This document shows positions 49,432-59,046 of a stretch of 64,000 nucleotides of DNA, piece after piece (the stretch's first letter is position 1; each line of letters starts with the position of its first letter). Origin of the DNA: Flavobacterium turcicum. Lineage in GTDB: Bacteria > Bacteroidota > Bacteroidia > Flavobacteriales > Flavobacteriaceae. A program made the translations under genes and the position numbers. The notes under the pieces were generated by a model. It had not been told where the DNA came from, ran no database searches, and saw only the letters and a program-made list of their open reading frames with translations. Where the stretch lies: positions 73,741 to 137,740 of the forward strand of contig NZ_JAAOBY010000006.1 of assembly GCF_011365745.1 (NCBI RefSeq), in the 5' to 3' direction.

Positions 49432-51849
49432 TTGAAAATAGTACAAAAGTTCTATCCGCACGCTCTTGCTTTACTGGGATTCGTTTTGGTCTCTGTTCTT
49501 TATTTTTACCCTGTTTTACAAGGTAAACAAATATTTCAATCGGATATTGTTCAATATACCGGAATGGCAAAGGAGCAAAACGACTTCAGAGCGGCTGAAA
49601 ATATAGAACCTTATTGGACTAATTCTGCTTTTGGCGGAATGCCAACTTATCAATTGGGAGCGCAATATCCGCATGATTACGTGGGAGTTTTAGATGATAT
49701 TTTGCGTTTTTTACCGCGTCCAGCCGATTATTTATTTTTATATTTCCTAGGTTTTTACGGATTGATGTTAGTGCTTAAGGTAGATCCGCTTAAAGCATTT
49801 TTTGGTGCTTTAGCTTTTGGTTTGTCTACATATTTAATCGTAATTCTTGGTGTTGGACATAATGCAAAAGCGCACGCCATTGCCTATATGCCGCTAGTTG
49901 TAGCTGGTTTTATACTAGTTTTTCAAAAAAGGTACATCTTGGGTGGATTATTAACATTGATTGCTACAGCTTTAGAGATCAATGCGAACCATTTCCAAAT
50001 GACGTATTATTTGTTGTTTTTGTTATTATTCGTAGTTGCTTTTTATTCCTATCAATTTATCAAGTCAAAAGATTACAAAGGCTTAGGTATCGCTTTTGGG
50101 GTGCTTTTGATTGCTGGAATATTGTCTCTTGGGGCCAACGCTACAAGTCTTTTAGCTACTAAAGAATATACCGATTACAGTATTCGTGGTAAAAGCGAGT
50201 TGACTTATAATCCGGATGGCAGTAAAAATGAAACTACTTCGGCTATGTCAACAGAGTATATAACGGAGTACAGTTACGGCATAACAGAAAGTTTTAACTT
50301 AATTGCTCCAAGGCTTTTTGGTGGATCAAATAGTGAAGCAGTAGGCACAGATAGCAATGTTTACGAGTATTTAATTGGTCAAGGAGCTCGAGAAGATCAA
50401 GTACGAGAGTTTGTAGATGCCATGCCAACCTATTGGGGCGACCAACCAATTGTGGCTGCTCCAGCTTATATTGGCGCAATTGTATTTTTTCTCGCCATTT
50501 TAGCTTTGTTTCTTGATAAACGAAAAATTAAATACGTTTTTGCATGTGGTGCTGCCGTAGCATTAATTCTTTCTTGGGGTAAGAACTTTAGCCTAATCAC
50601 TGACTTTTTTATCTCCTACGTTCCTTTGTATGATAAATTTAGGGCTGTTTCATCGATTCAAGTGGTTTTAGAATTATGTTTCCCTGTTTTGGCAATTATG
50701 GGGTTGCAAGCCTTCTTTTTAGCAGATAAAAAAGCGCAATGGAAAGCACTTTATGAGACAACAATTTTAGGTGCAGGTATTCTCATTATTTTATTTTTGA
50801 GCAAAGGAATGTTTAATTTCTCAGGGCCATCTGATGCACTTTTTGTTAAAAATTTCGGTCCTGAATTTATAACTGCATTAAAGCAGGATCGTATAAATTT
50901 GTATACTGCAGATTTGCTTCGATCTGGATTCTTTATTTTGGTTGCTGCAGGTGTATTATGGTTGTTTATTAAAAACTTTTTTGTGCAACGTACTGCAATT
51001 ATTCTAGTTGGGCTATTTATGGTTTTCGACTTGTTTTTTGTAGATAAAAAATACGTTTCAGCTAAGGATTTTGTTAGTAAATACGAAGTAGAAGTACCGT
51101 TTCAAGAAACGCCTGTTGATAGCCAGATTTTAAAGGATACTACCAATTTCCGAGTATTTGAAGTAGCAAATGTTATGGGTTCGCGTACTTCTTATTTCCA
51201 CAAATCAATTGGAGGTTATAGTGCGGTACGACCAAGACGCATGCAGCAATTATTGGATTATCAAATAGCCAAAAATAATATTGAAGTACTCAATATGCTT
51301 AATGTGGTTTACGTGATTCAAAAGGATGAAAAAGACAATGATTTTGTAGTTGCTAATCCAGATGCAAATGGAAATGCTTGGTTTGTGAGCCAAGTTAAAA
51401 AAGTAAATTCTCCTGATGAGGAAATGAAAGCGTTGACAAATTTAAACTCTAAAGAAGTTGCTGTTGTAAACCAGAAGGAGTTTCAAGTTCCGACAGTGGC
51501 TTTCGCCAAAGATAGTAGCGCTAGTATTACGTTAGAGAGTTATAATCCGAATGCATTAAAGTATAAATCTGTGAATGCAAACGATGGCTTGGCTGTTTTC
51601 TCAGAGATGTATTATGCCGATGGTTGGAATGCCTACATTGATAATAAATTAGTTGATCATTTGCGAGTAGATTATACCTTACGTGGGCTAATGGTTCCAA
51701 AAGGAAATCACATTATCGAGTTTAAATTTGAACCTCAAGTGGTAAAAACCGGGAGTACCATAACGCTTATCAGTTCTATTTTAATCTTGCTTTTGATTGT
51801 GGCAGGAATTTATTTTGAACGTAAAAAGATTGCAACAGCAAACCAATAA
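49432..51849 (+). CDS. YfhO family membrane protein (TTG start)
   Basis: The 805-residue protein has about 12-13 membrane helices with the family opening YPHALALLGFVLVSVLYFYP, a long loop with EPYWTNSAFGGMPTYQLGAQ near 44-63, GVGHNAKAHAIAYMPL near 142-157, and a C-terminal periplasmic part that ends with FSEMYYADGWNAYIDNK before the last helix. YfhO proteins resemble GT-C glycosyltransferases and add sugars to envelope polymers. No ATG lies before the first helix, so TTG at 49432 is the start. A glycosyltransferase and a flippase follow. Confidence 0.88.
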   Translation: MKIVQKFYPHALALLGFVLVSVLYFYPVLQGKQIFQSDIVQYTGMAKEQNDFRAAENIEPYWTNSAFGGMPTYQLGAQYPHDYVGVLDDILRFLPRPADYLFLYFLGFYGLMLVLKVDPLKAFFGALAFGLSTYLIVILGVGHNAKAHAIAYMPLVVAGFILVFQKRYILGGLLTLIATALEINANHFQMTYYLLFLLLFVVAFYSYQFIKSKDYKGLGIAFGVLLIAGILSLGANATSLLATKEYTDYSIRGKSELTYNPDGSKNETTSAMSTEYITEYSYGITESFNLIAPRLFGGSNSEAVGTDSNVYEYLIGQGAREDQVREFVDAMPTYWGDQPIVAAPAYIGAIVFFLAILALFLDKRKIKYVFACGAAVALILSWGKNFSLITDFFISYVPLYDKFRAVSSIQVVLELCFPVLAIMGLQAFFLADKKAQWKALYETTILGAGILIILFLSKGMFNFSGPSDALFVKNFGPEFITALKQDRINLYTADLLRSGFFILVAAGVLWLFIKNFFVQRTAIILVGLFMVFDLFFVDKKYVSAKDFVSKYEVEVPFQETPVDSQILKDTTNFRVFEVANVMGSRTSYFHKSIGGYSAVRPRRMQQLLDYQIAKNNIEVLNMLNVVYVIQKDEKDNDFVVANPDANGNAWFVSQVKKVNSPDEEMKALTNLNSKEVAVVNQKEFQVPTVAFAKDSSASITLESYNPNALKYKSVNANDGLAVFSEMYYADGWNAYIDNKLVDHLRVDYTLRGLMVPKGNHIIEFKFEPQVVKTGSTITLISSILILLLIVAGIYFERKKIATANQ

Positions 51850-51938
51850 ATCGAAATTTTCGTTAGAATTTTCAATAACACTGTTGAACTAATCTTGTTT
51901 ATTTTGTTGTTGCGTATAAAGTTTAAAAAAAACACATT

Positions 51939-53228
51939 TTGTCTCAAAAAAAGGTACTTATTATCACGTATTATTGGCCGCCGGCAGGAGGACCAGGAGT
52001 GCAACGTTGGTTAAAATTTGTCAAATATTTACCTGAGTTCGGTGTACAACCAATTGTTTATATCCCTGAAAACCCAACGTATCCTATCATTGATGAACAA
52101 TTGACACAAGAGGTTTCTAATGAGATTGTTATTATTCGAAATAAGATTTTTGAACCTTATCAATTGGCATCGTTTTTATCTAAGAATAAAACGAAAAAGA
52201 TGAATTCGGGAATTATTCCTAACCAAAAAAAGCAATCATTTCTAGATAAAGCTTTTTTATGGATACGAGGTAATTTGTTTATACCAGATGCACGCGTTTT
52301 TTGGGTAAAACCGTCTGTGAACTTTTTACAACAGTACATAAAAGAAAATCAAATTGATACAATTGTAACATCCGGACCGCCACACAGTTTGCATCTTATT
52401 GGATTGGAATTACAGAAAAGATTGGCTGTAAAATGGATTGCTGATTTTAGAGATCCTTGGACAACTATTGGCTATCATAAGGCATTACGCTTGTGTAATT
52501 TTGCCGCATCGACTCACAAAAAGTTGGAAAAACAAGTTCTGAATGCTGCTGATTCGATTTTAGTAACCAGCAAAACTACGAAAGCTGAGTTTGAAGCGAT
52601 AACATCAAAACCAATCACAGTAATTACCAATGGCTATGACAGCGAAGAGGTGTCAGCGCAAGTTTTGGATAGTAAGTTTTCATTGGCGCATATTGGTTCA
52701 TTTTTATCAGAACGTAACCCTTTGGCACTATGGGAAAGTTTGGTAGAATTATGTGAAGAACACGCCACATTCAAATCAGATTTGGAGATAAAGCTAATTG
52801 GTGCTGTAAGTCAGGATGTTTTAGGAACTATAGAGCGAGTTGGCTTGAATTCCTACGTGAACAACTTAGGTTATGTGTCGCATAAAGAAGCTATTGCTCA
52901 CCAACGCAAATCGCAAGTACTACTGCTTATCGAAATAGATTCAGTTGACACCAAAAGTATTATTCCTGGTAAATTATTTGAATATATGGTTTCCAACAGG
53001 CCAATAATCGCAATTGGTCCGAAAGATTCTGATTTTGCCGAAATTATTACTCAGACTAATACGGGCGTATTTTTTGAGTACTCAGATAAAGTGAAGCTGA
53101 AAAGTGTAATTTTGGACCATTATAACCAATTTTTACAAGGGAAATTACAATCACATCCTGTTGGTTTACAGCAATATTCGCGTAAAAATTTAACTCAAGA
53201 ACTAGCAATTTTATTAAAAAAAGTCTAA
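51939..53228 (+). CDS. Glycosyltransferase family 4-like protein (TTG start)
   Basis: The 429-residue cytoplasmic enzyme starts MSQKKVLIITYYWPPAGGPG with the acceptor-binding loop of GT4 glycosyltransferases. The middle has IADFRDPWTTIGYH near 167-180, and the C-terminal donor half has LAHIGSFLSERNPLALWESL near 248-267 and SIIPGKLFEYMVSNRPIIAI near 339-358, with the glutamate that contacts the nucleotide sugar. The start codon is TTG. It lies between yfhO and a flippase gene and probably adds a sugar in a surface polysaccharide. Exact sugar unknown. Confidence 0.9.
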   Translation: MSQKKVLIITYYWPPAGGPGVQRWLKFVKYLPEFGVQPIVYIPENPTYPIIDEQLTQEVSNEIVIIRNKIFEPYQLASFLSKNKTKKMNSGIIPNQKKQSFLDKAFLWIRGNLFIPDARVFWVKPSVNFLQQYIKENQIDTIVTSGPPHSLHLIGLELQKRLAVKWIADFRDPWTTIGYHKALRLCNFAASTHKKLEKQVLNAADSILVTSKTTKAEFEAITSKPITVITNGYDSEEVSAQVLDSKFSLAHIGSFLSERNPLALWESLVELCEEHATFKSDLEIKLIGAVSQDVLGTIERVGLNSYVNNLGYVSHKEAIAHQRKSQVLLLIEIDSVDTKSIIPGKLFEYMVSNRPIIAIGPKDSDFAEIITQTNTGVFFEYSDKVKLKSVILDHYNQFLQGKLQSHPVGLQQYSRKNLTQELAILLKKV

Positions 53229-53268
53229 AAATAAAAGCAAAGTAAGTAACACTTTGCACAAAATCACA

Positions 53269-54738
53269 ATGGGAATAGTTCTTAATCAATCTTTAAAAAA
53301 TACAATAATTACCTATGTAGGTTTTGGTATCGGTGCAATTAATACACTTTATTTATATCCATTTTTTTTAGGAACTGTATTTTATGCTCTAACTAATTAC
53401 ATACTTTCTTGGGCAAATATTATTATGCCTTTGTTAGCCTTTGGGATGCAAAACACTTTAGTAAAGTTTTATACGCAATATGAAACAGAGGAGGAACGCT
53501 CTCGTTTTTTATCTTTTACTGTTTTAATTCCTCTATTGTTGTGTGTTCCGTTAGGATTGATAGGATTGTTCTTTTTTGAACCCATTTCGCTATACTTGAG
53601 TAAAGAAAACCCTGTTGTTAAAGACTATTTGTGGCTTATTCCATTTATCGGCCTCAGTATGGCTTACTTCGAGATTTTTTATGCTTGGGCTAGAGTACAC
53701 ATGCATTCAGTTTTTGGCAATTTTGTTAAAGAGGTTGGCCTAAGATTATTTTCTTTATTTGCTTTGATTGGAGTTTATTACGGATGGATTTCTGTTGTTG
53801 AATTTATTTATGTCACTGCTATTATTTATTTTCTGGCTTTTATTATTACCATGCTTTATGCTTTCCGTATAAAAAAACCTGTGTTCCAGTTCTCTATTCC
53901 GCAAAATGTGAAAGATGTTTTAGTGTATACTTTTTTCATTATTTTGTCAGGTAGTGTTGCGGTAATGTTGTTAGATATCGATAAGATAATGCTCAATCAA
54001 TATATTAAAATTGAGAATATAGCCTATTATTCAGTTGCTACTTACATTGCTTCTGTGATTGCAGTTCCCAGTCGTGCAATGCATCAGATCACTTATCCAA
54101 TAACTGCTAAATTGATGCATGAGAATAAACATGATGAATTAAATGATTTGTATAAAAAGACTTCTATTAATCTGCAAGTGGTTGGTGGTTTTGTAATGCT
54201 GTGTATTTTTGTTAACATCAATCAGCTTTATGTTATGGTTCCAAAAGAATATGGCGGTGGAATTCTTGTGGTATTTTTGATTGGTATATCTAAATATTTT
54301 GATTTGATTTTGGGAAATAATAATGCGATTATTTTCAATTCAAAATACTATCGCATGGTCTTGTTTTTAGGATTATTGCTTGTTTTTTTGACAGTTGGGT
54401 TAAATATGTTTTTTATACCAAGATTTGCAATTACAGGAACTGCAGTCGCTACGCTTTTATCTATAACTTTATATAGTTTGGCTAAATTACTTTTTGTTGT
54501 CAAACGAATGCATTTGTATCCATTTACAAAACAAACTGTGTATTCCTTAGGAATTACGCTCTTACTATTTTTGTTGTTTTATTTTTGGGACTTTTCATTT
54601 GTACCAATTTTGAACATCATGTTAAAATCGATATTAATTACAGTTGTTTACATAGGTGTTAACTATAAACTAGTTATTTCTCCCGAGATTAACAATGCTA
54701 TTGATATGGTTCTAGTTAAGTTGAAAATTCGTTCCTAG
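53269..54738 (+). CDS. Polysaccharide flippase (Wzx/MATE superfamily)
   Basis: The protein has 489 residues from MGIVLNQSLKNTIITYVGFG with about 14 hydrophobic segments, as in Wzx-type lipid-linked oligosaccharide flippases. It moves undecaprenyl-linked glycans across the inner membrane. Landmarks are GAINTLYLYPFFLG near 20-33 and the DKIMLNQYI segment near 243-251. A TTG at 53254 could add five residues, but the ATG gives the usual start. It closes the yfhO-glycosyltransferase-flippase group, 40 bases after its neighbour. Confidence 0.88.
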   Translation: MGIVLNQSLKNTIITYVGFGIGAINTLYLYPFFLGTVFYALTNYILSWANIIMPLLAFGMQNTLVKFYTQYETEEERSRFLSFTVLIPLLLCVPLGLIGLFFFEPISLYLSKENPVVKDYLWLIPFIGLSMAYFEIFYAWARVHMHSVFGNFVKEVGLRLFSLFALIGVYYGWISVVEFIYVTAIIYFLAFIITMLYAFRIKKPVFQFSIPQNVKDVLVYTFFIILSGSVAVMLLDIDKIMLNQYIKIENIAYYSVATYIASVIAVPSRAMHQITYPITAKLMHENKHDELNDLYKKTSINLQVVGGFVMLCIFVNINQLYVMVPKEYGGGILVVFLIGISKYFDLILGNNNAIIFNSKYYRMVLFLGLLLVFLTVGLNMFFIPRFAITGTAVATLLSITLYSLAKLLFVVKRMHLYPFTKQTVYSLGITLLLFLLFYFWDFSFVPILNIMLKSILITVVYIGVNYKLVISPEINNAIDMVLVKLKIRS

Positions 54739-54827
54739 TACAGGTAAATAATTACGTTTTTCGTTCTAAAGTCGGTTTTGTAATAAAGCACTTCTTTTTG
54801 TGGTGTAAATATCACCTAAAGTTGGTA

Positions 54828-54858
54828 TTGCCAGTCCTGCATTTTGGAGGTAAATTTG
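54828..54858 (+). promoter_or_regulatory. Promoter of the 102-residue protein gene
   Basis: TTG (54828-54830) is followed after 20 bases by TAAATTTG (54851-54858), an exact consensus. It lies downstream of an earlier frame start at 54798 and so supports the ATG at 54900. Confidence 0.75.
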
Positions 54859-54899
54859 CGGAGTTAATTTTTAGCAAATCAAAAAAATTACAACCAAGT

Positions 54900-55208
54900 A
54901 TGGAATCAGAAATTATACTTCAAGACGTTTCAGAAGTTCAAAAAAAGAATTTCTATTTTACCTTAAAAAATAAGATTGCAGATGGTTTTGTTATTTTAGA
55001 ACAAAATGACAAATTGCCTTACATTGTTCTACGCAGAGAAAAACAACAAATTGATCACTTATTTAATTTTGTATTATGTTGTATTACATTGGGGTTATGG
55101 TCATTTGTTTGGCTGTATCATGCAAGAGTAAGCGCGAAGCCGCGGGAGATTATTATTGCGATTGATGAGGACGGTAATATTTTTGAAGAAAATTGCTACA
55201 TGGCGTAA
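54900..55208 (+). CDS. Uncharacterised 102-residue membrane-associated protein
   Basis: The product MESEIILQDVSEVQKKNFYF has a hydrophilic N-terminal two-thirds (FVILEQNDKLPYIVLRREKQ), one membrane helix (FNFVLCCITLGLWSFVWLYH near 57-76), and a short strand-like end (REIIIAIDEDGNIFEENCYMA; cited as IIIAIDEDGNIFEE). I do not recognise the family. It has a full promoter of its own. Its 3' end is just eight bases before the -7 box of the DUF3575 gene. Confidence 0.7.
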   Translation: MESEIILQDVSEVQKKNFYFTLKNKIADGFVILEQNDKLPYIVLRREKQQIDHLFNFVLCCITLGLWSFVWLYHARVSAKPREIIIAIDEDGNIFEENCYMA

Positions 55209-55215
55209 AAAATAC

Positions 55216-55223
55216 TATTTTTG
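55216..55223 (+). promoter_or_regulatory. -7 box of the DUF3575 gene
   Basis: TATTTTTG matches TAnnTTTG, 23 bases before the ATG at 55247. Confidence 0.6.
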
Positions 55224-55246
55224 GGTCCATAAACAACCCCAAACCT

Positions 55247-56008
55247 ATGAAAAAAAGTATCCTTTTAGTAGCATTGCTACTTTTGGCCATTGCGCCAGTT
55301 GTTGCACAAACAAAAAATGACTCAATTGTAATACCGAAAAACAATTTTAAAATTAGTTTGACAAGTTTGGCATTCAAAAACATTCAACTTCAGTACGAAA
55401 GAAGCGTTTCAAAACGAATCGGAATAGTATTAGGTTACAGTTTTATTCCCTCAGGTGCCTTACCGTTCCAAAAAACAATTAATGAATTCGCATCTGATAA
55501 TCAAGATACACAAGGGATTTTTGAAAACGCTACTTTAGGCTATACAGCGATAACTCCTGAGGTTCGATTTTATCTTGGAAAAGGATACGGAAAAGGATTT
55601 TACATTGCTCCTTTTTACAGAAATGTAAAGTATGATATTTCAAATATAAATTTTACGTTTGATACAAGTCAAGTTGGAGCTACACAAGAAAATCTGGCTG
55701 TTGGAGGTAAATTAACTGCCAACTCATTCGGGTTACAATTGGGAGCACAATTTAATTTAGGCAAACATTTTATTTTAGATTGGTGGATTGTAGGACCTCA
55801 TTACGGTACATCTGATGGAAATTTTCAGGGTGTTACAGATCGTGATTTGAATGCTTTTGAGCAAAATGAATTGCGCAACCAATTAGAAGATATTGAGTTA
55901 CCTTTATCTGATGTGACTTCAACTGTAACTGCTCGTGGAGCAACCATTAAAGTAAGCGGCCCTTGGGGCGGTGTACGCAGTGGTATTAGTTTAGGTTACC
56001 GATTTTAA
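55247..56008 (+). CDS. DUF3575 family outer-membrane protein
   Basis: The 253-residue protein has a signal peptide (MKKSILLVALLLLAIAPVVAQ). The mature part begins with FKISLTSLAFKNIQLQYER and RIGIVLGYSFIPSGALPFQ, then PEVRFYLGKGYGKGFYIAPFY, the usual pattern of DUF3575 barrels, and ends GVRSGISLGYRF with a C-terminal phenylalanine as in outer-membrane barrels. Function is unknown; some members are near envelope genes. The start at 55247 is chosen because a longer frame (55193) would precede both the signal peptide and the -7 box. A terminator follows. Confidence 0.87.
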   Translation: MKKSILLVALLLLAIAPVVAQTKNDSIVIPKNNFKISLTSLAFKNIQLQYERSVSKRIGIVLGYSFIPSGALPFQKTINEFASDNQDTQGIFENATLGYTAITPEVRFYLGKGYGKGFYIAPFYRNVKYDISNINFTFDTSQVGATQENLAVGGKLTANSFGLQLGAQFNLGKHFILDWWIVGPHYGTSDGNFQGVTDRDLNAFEQNELRNQLEDIELPLSDVTSTVTARGATIKVSGPWGGVRSGISLGYRF

Positions 56009-56027
56009 GCAAAGAAAGTTTATCAAT

Positions 56028-56062
56028 AAAAAAAGCCGATTCTTTTAGGGAATCGGCTTTTT
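56028..56062. terminator. Bidirectional terminator
   Basis: AAAAGCCGATTC and GAATCGGCTTTT form a 12-bp stem flanked by A- and T-runs; it lies between the convergent DUF3575 and uvrA genes. Confidence 0.92.
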
Positions 56063-56080
56063 GCTTTTATAAATCGGCCT

Positions 56081-58864
56081 TTATAAAACTGCTTTCAAAT
56101 AACTTGCAGTAATCGATTTTTTATTTTTTACAATTTGTTCTGGTGTACCAACAGCGAGTAATTGGCCGCCATTTTCGCCTCCTTCTGGACCCAAATCAAT
56201 AATCCAATCGGCGCACTTAATCAAATCTAAATTGTGTTCAATTACGATGATGGAATGTCCTTTGTCAATTAACGCGTCAAATGAAGCTAAGAGTTTTTTA
56301 ATATCGTGAAAATGCAGTCCTGTTGTAGGTTCATCAAACACAAACAAAGCTTTGTCTTTTGTGGCTCCTTTGACTAAAAATGAAGCTAATTTGATTCGCT
56401 GTGCCTCACCACCAGAAAGGGTAGAAGAGGACTGTCCTAATTGTACATAACCCAAACCTACATCCTGTAATGGCTGTAGTTTTTGAGTGATTTTAGTTTG
56501 TTTGTGAGCGGCAAAAAAGGCAAGAGCATCATCTATGGTTAAACTCAATATTTCATGGATGTTTTTGCCCTCAAAAGTCACTTCTAGTACTTCCTTTTTA
56601 AAGCGTTTCCCTTGGCAAGTTTCGCAAGGTAATTGAACATCGGCCATAAAGACCATTTCTACATTAATACTACCTTCTCCTTTGCATGTTTCGCAGCGTC
56701 CGCCATCTACATTAAATGAGAAATGTTTGGCTTGGTATGCTCTCAGTTTAGAGAGTTTTTCTCGAGCATACAAATCTCTGATATCGTCGTATGCTTTGAT
56801 ATAAGTAACAGGATTAGATCGCGAACTCCGACCAATCGGGTTTTGATCTACATATTCAATGTGTTTTATTTGTGAAAACGAGCCTGTCATTTCACTAAAC
56901 TGCCCTGCTTTGTCTCCTACATTTTCCAGCTTTTTTTGCATAGCAGGAAACAGAATCTTTTTTATCAAGGTACTTTTTCCACTTCCTGAAACTCCAGTAA
57001 TAACAGTTAGGACATCTAATGGAAAAGTAACATCTATATTTTGTAAATTATTTTCTCTAGCTCCTTTTATTTCGATATGATTTTTAAACAACCTTCTTTT
57101 TTTAGGCACTTCAATGGCTAAATCTCCGTTCAGGTATTTGGCTGTAAGCGAATCGGCTTTCAGAATTTCTGGATAAGTACCTTGCGCCACCAAATTTCCG
57201 CCTAATGTTCCTGCTTCGGGACCAATATCAATAATCATATCAGCCGCTTTCATGATGTCCTCGTCGTGTTCTACTACAATTACGGTATTTCCTAAATCAC
57301 GTAACGAAAGCAATACCTGAATCAATCGTTCGGTATCTTTTGGGTGTAAACCAATACTAGGTTCGTCCAAGATATACATGGATCCTACCAAGCTACTACC
57401 AAGAGAAGTTGCTAAATTGATTCGCTGCGACTCACCGCCTGATAAGGTAGCGGAGTTTCGGTTTAAGGTCAAATAATCGAGTCCTACTTGCGTTAAAAAT
57501 GACAATCGGTTATTGATTTCAACTAGCAATCGTTTGGCAATTTGTTGCTCATAAGTATCTAGTTGAATGTCTTTAAAAAACGTAACCAAGTGTTTTATTG
57601 GTAAGTCAACTAAGTCAGAAACAGTTTTTCCGTTAATTTTAACGTAAGAGGCCTCCACACGAAGGCGTTTGCCTTTACATGCCGTACATTTTGTTTTACC
57701 TCGGTAACGCGACAGCATTACTCGGTTTTGTATTTTGTAATTTTTCTCTTCTAATTCTTTAAAAAAGGCATTCAAACCAATAAAATAAGAATTTCCAGTC
57801 CACAACAACTCTTTTTGTGCGTCGCTCAATTGGTAATAAGGTTTGTGAATAGGGAAATCAAATTTATAAGCTTTGTTAACCAATTCATCTCTGTACCATC
57901 CCATACTTTCACCTCGCCACGGATAAATAGCGTTTTCAAATACGGATAAGGTAGTGTTCGGCACAACTAATTCAGCATCTACACCAATAATGTTTCCGTA
58001 GCCTTCGCACACCGGACAAGCTCCATATGGATTATTGAAGCTGAATAGATGTACATTGGGCTCTAAAAAAGCAATGCCATCTAACTCAAAATTGTTTGAG
58101 AAAGAGTACTTTTTATCGCCGGTTAAGTCTTGCAAATAACAAATTCCTTTCCCTTCAAAAAAGGCAGTCTGAACTGCATCAGCCAATCGGTTAAAGAATT
58201 CTTCTTCGTCTTTGACTACAATTCGGTCAACAATTAAAAAGATCGTTTTTTTATCTAAATTATCTGGTAATTCATCAAGTCGAACCATTTCGTTATCAAC
58301 CAAAATCCTTGCGAAACCTTGCTGCAGGAGTACATTTAATTTGTCTTTGAGAAGTCTGCCTTCTTCGAGATGAATCGGGGCAAGGAGTAGCCATTTACTG
58401 TCTAATGGAAGCGATTTTACTTCGTTTACAACATCAGTAACAGTGTTTTTTTTAACCTCTTGACCAGAAATTGGTGAAAATGTACGACCAATACGAGCGT
58501 ACAACAATTTCATATAATCATAAATCTCGGTTGATGTACCAACTGTTGATCTCGCGTTTGTAGTATTCACTTTTTGCTCAATCGCAATTGCAGGAGCTAT
58601 ACCTTTGATATATTCTACTTTTGGTTTGTCTAAACGACCGAGAAATTGACGTGCATACGATGATAAACTTTCTACATACCTGCGCTGTCCTTCTGCATAA
58701 AGCGTATCAAATGCCAAACTAGATTTTCCTGAGCCTGAAAGTCCCGTTATTACAACTAATTTATTACGCGGTATGGCCACATCCACATTTTTTAAATTGT
58801 GAACTTGAGCTCCTTTGATAATAATATTTTTCTTTGGATCTAGCTGAGAAAGGTCAATTTGCAT
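56081..58864 (-). CDS. uvrA: Excinuclease ABC subunit A
   Basis: UvrA finds bulky DNA lesions and loads UvrB in nucleotide excision repair. From [20 protein letters not shown] it has 927 residues. It has two ABC modules: Walker [10 protein letters not shown] and GVSGSGKST, signatures [12 protein letters not shown] and [12 protein letters not shown], Walker [11 protein letters not shown] and [10 protein letters not shown]. The zinc-finger cysteines are visible in CPVCEGYGN and CTACKGKRL, and in [10 protein letters not shown] with CETCQGKRF. The earlier frame start at 58927 lies upstream of the -7 box and is rejected. It is monocistronic. Confidence 0.97.
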   Translation of the reverse strand: MQIDLSQLDPKKNIIIKGAQVHNLKNVDVAIPRNKLVVITGLSGSGKSSLAFDTLYAEGQRRYVESLSSYARQFLGRLDKPKVEYIKGIAPAIAIEQKVNTTNARSTVGTSTEIYDYMKLLYARIGRTFSPISGQEVKKNTVTDVVNEVKSLPLDSKWLLLAPIHLEEGRLLKDKLNVLLQQGFARILVDNEMVRLDELPDNLDKKTIFLIVDRIVVKDEEEFFNRLADAVQTAFFEGKGICYLQDLTGDKKYSFSNNFELDGIAFLEPNVHLFSFNNPYGACPVCEGYGNIIGVDAELVVPNTTLSVFENAIYPWRGESMGWYRDELVNKAYKFDFPIHKPYYQLSDAQKELLWTGNSYFIGLNAFFKELEEKNYKIQNRVMLSRYRGKTKCTACKGKRLRVEASYVKINGKTVSDLVDLPIKHLVTFFKDIQLDTYEQQIAKRLLVEINNRLSFLTQVGLDYLTLNRNSATLSGGESQRINLATSLGSSLVGSMYILDEPSIGLHPKDTERLIQVLLSLRDLGNTVIVVEHDEDIMKAADMIIDIGPEAGTLGGNLVAQGTYPEILKADSLTAKYLNGDLAIEVPKKRRLFKNHIEIKGARENNLQNIDVTFPLDVLTVITGVSGSGKSTLIKKILFPAMQKKLENVGDKAGQFSEMTGSFSQIKHIEYVDQNPIGRSSRSNPVTYIKAYDDIRDLYAREKLSKLRAYQAKHFSFNVDGGRCETCKGEGSINVEMVFMADVQLPCETCQGKRFKKEVLEVTFEGKNIHEILSLTIDDALAFFAAHKQTKITQKLQPLQDVGLGYVQLGQSSSTLSGGEAQRIKLASFLVKGATKDKALFVFDEPTTGLHFHDIKKLLASFDALIDKGHSIIVIEHNLDLIKCADWIIDLGPEGGENGGQLLAVGTPEQIVKNKKSITASYLKAVL

Positions 58865-58881
58865 ACAAATGATAATTTTTA

Positions 58882-58889
58882 CAAAAGTA
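58882..58889 (-). promoter_or_regulatory. -7 box of uvrA
   Basis: On the minus strand TACTTTTG matches TAnnTTTG, 18 bases before the ATG. I see no LexA-like palindrome nearby. Confidence 0.6.
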
Positions 58890-59018
58890 AGCATTTTTGA
58901 ACAGAGTTTTGAGCGTGAACAACTCACAAATAATATTTAAAACAGGTATTCTGACAGGTTTAATACGTCATCCCAATTTTATGAGGCTGATATGTGTAAT
59001 AAATACTATTTTTAGATT

Positions 59019-59026
59019 TACTTTTG
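59019..59026 (+). promoter_or_regulatory. -7 box of the propeller regulator gene
   Basis: TACTTTTG matches TAnnTTTG, 20 bases before the TTG start at 59047. Confidence 0.6.
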
Positions 59027-59046
59027 AAAAAATAAACTTTTGAACC

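Noticed and set aside
58890..58960. Possible SOS (LexA) site upstream of uvrA
   Set aside because: I looked for a palindromic operator near the -7 box and found none.
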